64,000 nt of DNA, taken from contig CANIAS010000006.1 of NCBI GenBank assembly GCA_947465495.1, forward strand, positions 1-64,000. The letters are read 5' to 3'. Positions 56,533-64,000 of this stretch are shown piece by piece. A program made the translations under genes and the position numbers. The stretch's first letter is position 1, and each line of letters begins with the position of its first letter. Source of the stretch: Candidatus Pollutiaquabacter sp. GTDB lineage: Bacteria > Bacteroidota > Bacteroidia > AKYH767-A > 2013-40CM-41-45. The notes beneath the pieces are model-generated. The model saw only the letters and a program-made list of their open reading frames with translations, was not told the origin of the DNA and searched no databases.

Positions 56533-57628
56533 GTTGAAAGTCATTATAAGTGGTGGCGGTACGGGTGGACACATCTTCCCGGCGGTAGCCATTGCACAGT
56601 CGTTGATGAAAATGAATCCGGAGAATGAAATTCTATTCGTTGGTGCGAATGGGCGAATGGAAATGGAAAAGGTTCCTGCTGCCGGATTTAACATTGTCGG
56701 ACTTAACATTGCAGGCTTTCAACGTCGACTGACGTTTTCCAATGTATTATTACCATTCAAAATAATAGGCAGTTTACTCAAGGCGCGTTCCATTGTTAAG
56801 ACTTTTCGACCGGATGTTGCGGTTGGGGTTGGCGGCTATGCCAGTGGTCCTATGCTATTCGCTGCGACCTGGTTGAAAATTCCATCCTTGATTCAGGAGC
56901 AAAATTCATTTGCAGGTGTGACTAATCGAATTCTGTCTAAACGGGTTAATCGCATTTGTGTCGCCTATGAAGGAATGGAGCAGTATTTTCCCAAAAATAA
57001 AATCCGATTGACTGGGAATCCGGTTCGTGCGGACCTGCAATATTTAAAAACGAAACGCGAAGAAGCGTTCAATTATTTCGGACTTGACCCTGAAAAATCT
57101 GTAGTGCTAGTCATTGGTGGTAGTTTAGGTGCACGAACCATCAACTTGGCCATGGCAGAAGGTCTTGATCGATTCACCAAAGAGGACATACAAATTGTAT
57201 GGCAAACGGGGAAATCCGGTTTTGCCATTGCTAATGAAAAGACCTCCGGAAAGTCGAATCAAGGAGTCCGTGTTTTTGAATTTATCCAACGTATGGATTT
57301 GGCATATGCTGTTGCAGACGTAGTTGTGTCGCGTGCCGGTGCAAGTTCTGTTTCAGAACTCGCGTTAGCTGAGAAAGCTGCTATCCTGGTCCCTTCGCCG
57401 AATGTGGCAGAGGATCATCAGACCAAGAATGCCATGGCACTGGTCCGAAAGGAAGCGGCTTGGTTAGTATCTGACCGTGATGCTGCCTCTCAGTTGGTTG
57501 ACAAAACAATTTCGCTCATAAAGAATCAGCATAGTAAACAACTTCTTTCAAATAAAATTGCGGCCATGGCATTGCCAGGTGCAGCTGGAATTATTGCAGA
57601 AGAAGTATATCAATTGGCAGGATCATGA
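56519..57628 (+). CDS. murG: Undecaprenyldiphospho-muramoylpentapeptide GlcNAc transferase
   Basis: KVIISGGGTGGHIFPAVAIAQSL; QEQNSFAGVTNRIL; VVSRAGASSVSELA; start uncertain (TTG 56519 or 56534, or GTG 56471). Confidence 0.96.
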   Translation: MQKRKLKVIISGGGTGGHIFPAVAIAQSLMKMNPENEILFVGANGRMEMEKVPAAGFNIVGLNIAGFQRRLTFSNVLLPFKIIGSLLKARSIVKTFRPDVAVGVGGYASGPMLFAATWLKIPSLIQEQNSFAGVTNRILSKRVNRICVAYEGMEQYFPKNKIRLTGNPVRADLQYLKTKREEAFNYFGLDPEKSVVLVIGGSLGARTINLAMAEGLDRFTKEDIQIVWQTGKSGFAIANEKTSGKSNQGVRVFEFIQRMDLAYAVADVVVSRAGASSVSELALAEKAAILVPSPNVAEDHQTKNAMALVRKEAAWLVSDRDAASQLVDKTISLIKNQHSKQLLSNKIAAMALPGAAGIIAEEVYQLAGS

Positions 57629-59016
57629 TGAGGCGTACAATCGATTTCAATCAGATCAATTCGGTCTACTTCTTAGGGATCGGCGGAATAGGCATGTCTG
57701 CCATTGCTCGTTTTTTCAAATCCCAAGGCAAAGTAGTCGCAGGGTATGACAAGACGCGTACGCCGTTGACCGATGAATTGACCGCTGAAGGCATCGACGT
57801 ACGTTATGTAGATGACCCAACGACCATACACGAATTTTTCAGTGATCCGTCTAGTACGTTAGTGGTTTTAACACCCGCAATACCCAAAGATCATCAGGAA
57901 TGGGCTCATTTCCTGAAGAACGATTTTCCCATTCTTAAGCGTTCCGAAGTACTGGGAATTATTACTGCTAATTTTTTTACCATCGCTGTGGCTGGAACTC
58001 ATGGTAAAACCACAACATCAACCTTGATAGCGCACTTGTTAAAGGATGCAGGAATTGACTGTACGGCCTTTCTTGGTGGCATTTCAAAAAATTATAAAAC
58101 CAACCTGTTGTTGGGTAGTGCTCAAGATGGCCGACATATTGTTGTTGTAGAGGCCGACGAATACGACCGCTCCTTTCTGACCCTTTTCCCGGATGTGGCC
58201 ATTATTACCTCCATGGATCCCGATCATTTGGATATTTATGGATCGGAAGAGGAAATGAAAGAAACATACCGTCGGTTCGCTGGTCAAGTAAAAACTTCCG
58301 GACAACTCATTTATAAAAAAGGATTGCCCATCGGCCTAGTACCGGCTCCTGCCATCGATTATTCCTTGTACGGACCGGCTGATCAATACGCTTCCGCTAT
58401 TGTGATTCGTGACCATCAATACCGGTTTGATTGGACGAATGGACAGGATACGTATTTTGATTTGACTACTCAACTTCCTGGTCAGCATAATGTAGAGAAC
58501 GCTATTGCGGCTATTGCAGCGGTAAGGGCTGTCGGTTTAACAGAATCGGCCATACGTAAAGGATTAGCTTCGTATACCGGCGTGCGCCGCCGTTTTGATT
58601 ATCAGGTCCGCAGCGCAGAGCACATATATATAGACGACTACGCGCATCACCCAGAGGAGTTGCGTGCCTGCATTGCCTCTGCTCGAGATTTGTACCCCGG
58701 ACGTGCCATTACTGGTATTTTTCAGCCACACTTATTTACACGCACCAGAGATTTTGTAGATGGTTTTGCTAAGAGCCTTTCGATGTTGGATCGGTTGATC
58801 CTGCTGGATATCTATCCGGCTCGCGAATTACCTATTCCTGGAGTAACGTCCAATATGATCTTCGAAAAAGTAAGTTCACCAACCAAGGTGCTGCTTAAAA
58901 AGGAAGATGTAGTCAATTATTTAAGGAACGAGCCACCTGATGTGTTGCTCACCTTAGGCGCAGGTGATATCGACCAGTTGGTTGATCCGATCCGGGAAAT
59001 GATATCAAATACATAA
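57625..59016 (+). CDS. murC: UDP-MurNAc--L-alanine ligase
   Basis: VYFLGIGGIGMSAIARFF; VAGTHGKTTTSTLI; DDYAHHPEEL; FQPHLFTRT. Confidence 0.97.
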   Translation: MMRRTIDFNQINSVYFLGIGGIGMSAIARFFKSQGKVVAGYDKTRTPLTDELTAEGIDVRYVDDPTTIHEFFSDPSSTLVVLTPAIPKDHQEWAHFLKNDFPILKRSEVLGIITANFFTIAVAGTHGKTTTSTLIAHLLKDAGIDCTAFLGGISKNYKTNLLLGSAQDGRHIVVVEADEYDRSFLTLFPDVAIITSMDPDHLDIYGSEEEMKETYRRFAGQVKTSGQLIYKKGLPIGLVPAPAIDYSLYGPADQYASAIVIRDHQYRFDWTNGQDTYFDLTTQLPGQHNVENAIAAIAAVRAVGLTESAIRKGLASYTGVRRRFDYQVRSAEHIYIDDYAHHPEELRACIASARDLYPGRAITGIFQPHLFTRTRDFVDGFAKSLSMLDRLILLDIYPARELPIPGVTSNMIFEKVSSPTKVLLKKEDVVNYLRNEPPDVLLTLGAGDIDQLVDPIREMISNT

Positions 59017-59018
59017 AC

Positions 59019-59840
59019 ATGAACAAGCTATTCTCAACCATTGATTGGAGAAAGACTGGCAAAACGGCTGGCTGGATGGCGCTCGTTTTGCTGTTTTTTG
59101 TCACGGTAGGCTTTACCGATTCCAGGATGCGTGAATTGCCATGCGCTGGTTTGGAGACCACGGTACTTGATACTTCCGGCCATGATTTCATTGATGCGCA
59201 GGGTATCGGTCAGTTGGTGCTGGATAAATATGGTGAAGTGGTGGGGAAGCCATTGTCTGCAATTAACATGGCTTTGTTGGAAAAAATCATGCTCAACAAC
59301 CCATTCATTGAAAGCGCAAGGGTATTTTCAACCATTGATGGGAAGCTTCATATTGAGGTAGTTCAACGCGATCCAATTGTTCGCGTGATCAACTTTAGGG
59401 ATGAGAGTTTTTACATGGACGGGAACGGAGTTTATATGCCGGTTTCGGAAAATTACACTGCAAGAGTGCCCGTGGCAAACGGGTTTATATTCAATAGGGA
59501 AGCGGAAGGGAATGTTCGAGCTTATTCTGACGAAGAGTTGAACGATACTACGGTGGCTGTATCAAGAGCCTATCAGGTATTTCAAGTGGCGGAGTATATA
59601 CGTCAGCATGAGTTTTGGAATTCACAGATCGAGCAGATCTATATGAATCTTAACGGTGACATGGAATTGATACCACGTGTGGGTGAGCACAAAATTGTAT
59701 TCGGCGATTCCAGGGATCTGAAAATTAAATTCGAAAAGCTCTACCTGTTTTATCAGGAGGGCCTCAATAATACCGGTTGGAATAAATACACCACCATCAA
59801 TCTTAAGTATCAAAACCAGGTAGTCTGCACCAAGAAATGA
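59019..59840 (+). CDS. ftsQ: Cell division protein FtsQ
   Basis: Single N-terminal TM, POTRA-like NPFIESARVFSTIDGKLHIEVVQRDPIVRVI; between murC and ftsA. Confidence 0.92.
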   Translation: MNKLFSTIDWRKTGKTAGWMALVLLFFVTVGFTDSRMRELPCAGLETTVLDTSGHDFIDAQGIGQLVLDKYGEVVGKPLSAINMALLEKIMLNNPFIESARVFSTIDGKLHIEVVQRDPIVRVINFRDESFYMDGNGVYMPVSENYTARVPVANGFIFNREAEGNVRAYSDEELNDTTVAVSRAYQVFQVAEYIRQHEFWNSQIEQIYMNLNGDMELIPRVGEHKIVFGDSRDLKIKFEKLYLFYQEGLNNTGWNKYTTINLKYQNQVVCTKK

Positions 59841-61147
59841 AAACGGAGAACTCACCCATTGTTGTCGGTCTCGACATCGGAACTACCAAAATCTGCACCA
59901 TCGTCGGTCGTAAAAACGAACATGGTAAGATTGACATCCTAGGATATGGCAAGGCTGAATCCCTCGGCGTTAGCCGTGGCGTTGTCACTAACATCGGCCT
60001 AACCATTGACTCTATCAAGAAGTCGATGCAGGAAGCATCCGCTAAATCCGGCGTCAACATCGCTAAAGTGTTTGTTGGTATCGCAGGCCAACACATTAAG
60101 AGCCTTCAACATCATGGCATGGTGACCCGCCGTTCTAGCGACGATGAAATCACACAGGAAAGCATTGATGCAATCGTTGAAGACATGCACAAATTGGCAA
60201 TGCCTCCTGGCGAACAAATCATCACGGTGATTCCTCAGGAGTACATCGTGGATAATGAGAGTGGGATCAAGAATCCGATTGGTATGGCGGGTGTTCGGCT
60301 GGAAGCCAATTGTCATATCATCACTGGCCAGGTTACCGCGGTGAAAAATATTAATCGTTGTGTGCAACAGGCGGGAATGAGTATCGAAGGTCTTTTCCTG
60401 GAGCCACTTGCCTCTGCAGATTCAGTACTTTCTGCCGAAGAAAAAGAAGCAGGCGTATGTTTGGTGGATATCGGTGGAGGTACCACAGATATCGCCATCT
60501 TCCAAGATGGTGTAATCCGCCACACGGCCGTTATTCCGTTCGGTGGAAATGTCATTACCGAAGACATCAAAGAAGGTTGTTCCATCCTGAAGAACCATGC
60601 TGAAAAATTGAAAATGAAGTTCGGTTCGGCATTATCTTCTGCTGAACAGGATAATGAGATTGTGGCCATTCCTGGTGCTCGCGGAAAAGCTCCGCGTGAA
60701 ATCCGTGTGCGTAATTTGTCCTCGATCATCCAGGCAAGAATGGAAGAGATCATCGATTACGTATTTTACGAAATCGTCCATTCTGGATATGAAAAGAAAT
60801 TAATCGACGGTATCGTAATTACGGGCGGTGGCGCACTGCTCAAGCACCTTCCACAGCTGGTGGAGTACCGCACTGGGAAAGATACCCGTATCGGTTATCC
60901 AAATGAACATTTGGCCAAAGGAGCCGAAGAGGTAAAAAGTCCCATGTTCGCAACCGCCGTCGGATTAGTCATTCAAGGATATCAGCATCTTGAACGTCGT
61001 AATGCCATTGTTGCAGGTGAGCAGAATGTGGAAGCCGAAAAAACGTTGACCGAAAAAGGTAAAATAGCACAACCACAAGATGAAACCAGGTGGTTTGACC
61101 ATTTGAAAAAATTCTTCACGGAAGAGGAAGAAGACACCAAACTTTGA
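59837..61147 (+). CDS. ftsA: Cell division protein FtsA
   Basis: VVGLDIGTTKICTIVG; CLVDIGGGTTDIAIFQDG; VITGGGALLKHLPQLVEY. Confidence 0.97.
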   Translation: MKTENSPIVVGLDIGTTKICTIVGRKNEHGKIDILGYGKAESLGVSRGVVTNIGLTIDSIKKSMQEASAKSGVNIAKVFVGIAGQHIKSLQHHGMVTRRSSDDEITQESIDAIVEDMHKLAMPPGEQIITVIPQEYIVDNESGIKNPIGMAGVRLEANCHIITGQVTAVKNINRCVQQAGMSIEGLFLEPLASADSVLSAEEKEAGVCLVDIGGGTTDIAIFQDGVIRHTAVIPFGGNVITEDIKEGCSILKNHAEKLKMKFGSALSSAEQDNEIVAIPGARGKAPREIRVRNLSSIIQARMEEIIDYVFYEIVHSGYEKKLIDGIVITGGGALLKHLPQLVEYRTGKDTRIGYPNEHLAKGAEEVKSPMFATAVGLVIQGYQHLERRNAIVAGEQNVEAEKTLTEKGKIAQPQDETRWFDHLKKFFTEEEEDTKL

Positions 61148-61182
61148 TTCATAAATAATATCACTGATAAAATACCCACTCC

Positions 61183-62730
61183 ATGGAATTTGATTTGAAT
61201 CGCGAAAAACCCTCCATCATTAAAGTTATTGGTGTAGGCGGCGGCGGCAGCAACGCTGTGAACCACATGTACCATCAAGGAATCAAAGGTGTTGAGTTCG
61301 TCGTGTGTAATACCGACGATCAGGCATTGAGGATTTCTCCTGTTCCGACAAAGATCCAGTTGGGTGAAAGTCTCACGAACGGCCGCGGCGCAGGCTCCAT
61401 TCCGGAAGTTGGCAAGAATGCCGCTATTGAGACCATCGATGAATTGAAAAAGATTCTGTTAGATAACACGCACATGGTGTTCATCACTGCAGGCATGGGC
61501 GGTGGCACAGGCACAGGTGCAGCACCAGTTATCGCACAGGCAGCGCGCGAACTCGGTATTTTGACAGTGGGTATCGTCACAATGCCATTCGATTTTGAAG
61601 GCAAGAAACGTAAACAGCAAGCCGATGAAGGTATCGAAGCGCTGAAAAAAAATGTGGATTCAATTCTCATCATTCGCAACGAACGCCTTCGTGAGATGTT
61701 TGGAAACCTTAAGCTTTCACAAGCATTCTCTCACGCTGATGACGTTTTGACGATCGCCGCCAAAGGCATCGCTGAAATCATTACAGTTACCGGACATATT
61801 AACGTGGATTTTGAAGACGTTAAAACCGCTGTTCAGAATAGTGGACACGCTATCATGGGTTCCGCTACAGCTGAAGGTGATAATCGTTCCATTCGTGCTG
61901 TTGAACAAGCGCTCGCTTCGCCGTTGTTGCACGATAACAATATTAAAGGGGCACGGTATATCCTGATGAATATTTCTAGCGGCGACAAGGAGGTGACCAT
62001 GGATGAAATCGGAGAAATTACCGACTATATCCAGGATCAAGCAGGTTTGACAGCTGATATTATTTGGGGTAATTGCTTTGATGAAACACTGGGTGACCGC
62101 TTGAGTGTTACGATTATCGCTACCGGATTCAAAACCCGCGCCGAACAAGGGCATGAAGCGGTTCAGAAAGAACGTGCCGGTACTAAAGTGTATGTCATGG
62201 ACGAAGAACCAAAGAAGCCGGTTGTAGTAACTCCTGAACCAGTCGTTGAAAATACCTTGCCCGCCACCTCGGAAGAGTTGTTTGAACCCGTACTAATTAC
62301 TCCGATTCAACCAGTTTCCGAGGTTAAACCTGAATTATCAACTCAGGAGGATAATCAATTTACCTTTGAATTCAACATTGCTCCAACGGGTAAGCCAGCC
62401 GAGCAAAAAGAAGAGGATGCTGCCCTGGAATTCGAAATGCGTAAAGATGTTGAAGTTCATGATCTAAACACCGATGAAGCGGACGAGGACGACTTTTTCC
62501 GTAAATCACGCGAACGCCTGGCTCGACTTAAGTCGTTGAATTATCGCCTGGGTGGAAATAATCTTTCTGAATTAGAGCGTGAGCCTGCCTATAAACGTAA
62601 AAACGTAAAATTGGAATCAGTCGCTCATTCAAGTGAGTCAAACATTTCCCGTTATACATTATCTGCGGAAGACGAAAAAAAGGCACACATTCGTTCCAAT
62701 AATTCCTTCTTGCACGATAACGTAGACTAA
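61183..62730 (+). CDS. ftsZ: Cell division protein FtsZ
   Basis: KVIGVGGGGSNAVNHMY; FITAGMGGGTGTGAAPVIA; long linker and basic C-terminal region. Confidence 0.98.
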   Translation: MEFDLNREKPSIIKVIGVGGGGSNAVNHMYHQGIKGVEFVVCNTDDQALRISPVPTKIQLGESLTNGRGAGSIPEVGKNAAIETIDELKKILLDNTHMVFITAGMGGGTGTGAAPVIAQAARELGILTVGIVTMPFDFEGKKRKQQADEGIEALKKNVDSILIIRNERLREMFGNLKLSQAFSHADDVLTIAAKGIAEIITVTGHINVDFEDVKTAVQNSGHAIMGSATAEGDNRSIRAVEQALASPLLHDNNIKGARYILMNISSGDKEVTMDEIGEITDYIQDQAGLTADIIWGNCFDETLGDRLSVTIIATGFKTRAEQGHEAVQKERAGTKVYVMDEEPKKPVVVTPEPVVENTLPATSEELFEPVLITPIQPVSEVKPELSTQEDNQFTFEFNIAPTGKPAEQKEEDAALEFEMRKDVEVHDLNTDEADEDDFFRKSRERLARLKSLNYRLGGNNLSELEREPAYKRKNVKLESVAHSSESNISRYTLSAEDEKKAHIRSNNSFLHDNVD

Positions 62731-62796
62731 TTTTTGCGCCGGCGAACCGACTCATCCCGCTTCCCCAAGTACTGACATCGTTCGTATCGGCATTTC

Positions 62797-62822
62797 AGCC
62801 CTCCTTCATGGAGGGCTTTTTC
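62797..62822 (+). terminator. Intrinsic terminator after ftsZ
   Basis: AGCCCTCC-ttcat-GGAGGGCT then TTTTT. Confidence 0.88.
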
Positions 62823-62832
62823 ATTTTGTTTG

Positions 62833-62840
62833 TATTTTTG
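62833..62840 (+). promoter_or_regulatory. Candidate -7 element for the GatB/YqeY gene
   Basis: TATTTTTG matches TAnnTTTG, 20 nt before ATG 62860. Confidence 0.4.
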
Positions 62841-62859
62841 AATCATTAATAAAACCATC

Positions 62860-63306
62860 ATGAGCTTAGAAGAAACAATTAATGCAGACTTGAAAGCCGC
62901 AATGTTGGCTAAACAAGAAGCCAGTGTGCGCGGCCTACGAGCGATCAAGCAAGCGGTCTTACTTGCCAAAACATCGGGCGGCGGATCTATTTCCCCAGAA
63001 GATGAATTCAAAATGCTTCAGAAGTTGGTAAAACAACGAAGAGAATCTGCCGAAGTGTTCCAACAACAAGGTCGTGCCGACTTGGCAGGGCCGGAGTTGG
63101 AAGAGATAGCAGTCATTGAAAAGTATCTCCCTCAGATGATGAGTGAAGAGGAAGTCCGTGTGGTAGTTAAGGCAGCCATAGCTCAAACCGGCGCATCGTC
63201 AGCCCAAGATATGGGCAAGGTTATGGGTTTGGTAACCAAGCAGTTGGCTGGAAAAGCGGATAATAAACTGGTTTCGCAACTTGTAAAACAATTGTTAGGA
63301 GCGTAA
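62860..63306 (+). CDS. GatB/YqeY domain-containing protein
   Basis: LKAAMLAKQEASVRGLRAIKQAVLLAKT; EIAVIEKYLPQMMSEEEV; KVMGLVTKQLAGKADNKLVSQLVKQLL. Confidence 0.95.
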   Translation: MSLEETINADLKAAMLAKQEASVRGLRAIKQAVLLAKTSGGGSISPEDEFKMLQKLVKQRRESAEVFQQQGRADLAGPELEEIAVIEKYLPQMMSEEEVRVVVKAAIAQTGASSAQDMGKVMGLVTKQLAGKADNKLVSQLVKQLLGA

Positions 63307-63326
63307 TTCAGCTTTTTTTCATGAAA

Positions 63327-63357
63327 CTTGTTTTTTTATTGCCGAATACTACCTTTG
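63327..63357 (+). promoter_or_regulatory. Bacteroidota-type promoter of cold-shock gene
   Basis: CTTG (63327-63330), 19 nt, TACCTTTG (63350-63357). Confidence 0.75.
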
Positions 63358-63361
63358 AAGT

Positions 63362-63409
63362 GTCACCTGCAGTTATTCATTTAACAACGGGATGCTCCAA
63401 GCAGGTGAC
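63362..63409 (+). repeat. Perfect 9-bp inverted repeat in cold-shock gene leader
   Basis: GTCACCTGC (63362-63370) and GCAGGTGAC (63401-63409), 30-nt loop. Confidence 0.8.
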
Positions 63410-63439
63410 GAGTGTTCCGTAAATTTAATTTATTACCAC

Positions 63440-63634
63440 ATGAAAACCGGAACTGTAAAGTTCTTCAATGAGTCCAAAGGCTATGGCTTCATTGTATCGG
63501 ACGAAACAAAAAAAGAGGTATTCGTACACCACAGCGGCCTCTTGGAAAAAGTTCGTGAAAACGACAGGGTTGAGTTCGAAGAAATGGAAGGTCGTAAAGG
63601 CGTTAATGCAGTTAACGTTAAGCGAGTCCAGTAA
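63440..63634 (+). CDS. Cold-shock domain protein
   Basis: MKTGTVKFFNESKGYGFIVSDETKKEVFVHHSGL. Confidence 0.97.
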   Translation: MKTGTVKFFNESKGYGFIVSDETKKEVFVHHSGLLEKVRENDRVEFEEMEGRKGVNAVNVKRVQ

Positions 63635-63659
63635 TTCGATTCCACCACACTGGAATTTT

Positions 63660-63689
63660 CGGGAACCGTTCACGGTTCCCGTTTTTTTT
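63660..63689 (+). terminator. Intrinsic terminator after cold-shock gene
   Basis: CGGGAACCG-ttca-CGGTTCCCG then T8. Confidence 0.95.
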
Positions 63690-63774
63690 GCCATAGCTCC
63701 TGACAATTTTATGTACTTTGTAACATTGGAAAATGGTGCCTCTGCTAACGCCTGCACCGCTCCAGTTGTCCTGT

Positions 63775-64000
63775 ATGAATAGCATGGATTTCGCAAAAGT
63801 GGTTGCTGCCGTAGATATCGGCGGAACAAATACAGTTTTCGCATTGGTTGATCGCGCCGGTCGAATTCTGCATAAGGATACAGTACCAACACGTTCTGCC
63901 ATTACTTGCGAAGCACTCGTGCAGGCAGTGTCTGATCGTCTTCGTTTGACTTCGAAAGATTATCAGTTGATGGCTGTCGGAATTGGTGCACCAAACGGCA
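63775..64000 (+). CDS. ROK-family protein (glucokinase-like), truncated by window end
   Basis: Missing from the ORF track because no stop is in the window; ATG 63775 gives MNSMDFAKVVAAVDIGGTNTVFALVDRAGRILHKDTVPTRS...GIGAPNG. Confidence 0.9.
   Translation, partial: MNSMDFAKVVAAVDIGGTNTVFALVDRAGRILHKDTVPTRSAITCEALVQAVSDRLRLTSKDYQLMAVGIGAPNG

Noticed and set aside
1-64000. CRISPR arrays, tRNA/rRNA genes, prophage, toxin-antitoxin or defence systems
   Set aside because: Scanned intergenic gaps by eye; found no regularly spaced repeats, tRNA-like cloverleaf sequences or defence-type proteins. A tRNAscan-SE/Infernal/PADLOC run would be decisive

Overview
This 64 kb window is chromosomal DNA from a member of the Bacteroidota. 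The taxon call rests on DUF4270, GldB/GldC, T9SS sorting domains, the ACIII-COX operon and TAnnTTTG-type -7 promoter elements. It is almost entirely coding and mostly housekeeping. Main blocks, left to right: a GAF-PAS sensor; a decayed IS256-type transposase; a TMTC-like TPR membrane protein; glmS, DUF4270 and short-GlgA, divergent from panC; a cysteine desulfurase; a T9SS type-B PKD protein; a VIT1/CCC1 transporter; a second TMTC-like protein; a complete Alternative Complex III operon (actABCDEF) running into coxB and coxA; carbonic anhydrase; a T9SS type-A secreted protein; heme genes hemA, hemC-hemD fusion and hemB; korAB; nadE; gldB/gldC; engB; and the dcw division/cell-wall cluster from mraZ to ftsZ, followed by gatB/yqeY, a cold-shock gene and a truncated ROK gene. 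I see no CRISPR array, rRNA, tRNA, phage or recognisable defence island, and no convincing new multigene system. The most interesting signals are non-coding: (i) MraZ-box repeats with exact 10-bp period plus an inverted copy; (ii) a perfect 9-bp inverted repeat in the cold-shock gene leader just after a strong promoter; (iii) a perfect 9-bp palindrome in the korAB promoter; (iv) a strong hairpin with a U-run ending at the nadE start codon; (v) clustered TGATTG half-sites upstream of ACIII; (vi) TGACA repeats upstream of the hem genes. Protein-level curiosities are a histidine-kinase-like protein with the phospho-acceptor His replaced and no ATPase domain, a stand-alone N-terminal GlgA domain, a hemC-hemD fusion and a split dockerin. 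All family calls are by eye, with no database searches run.
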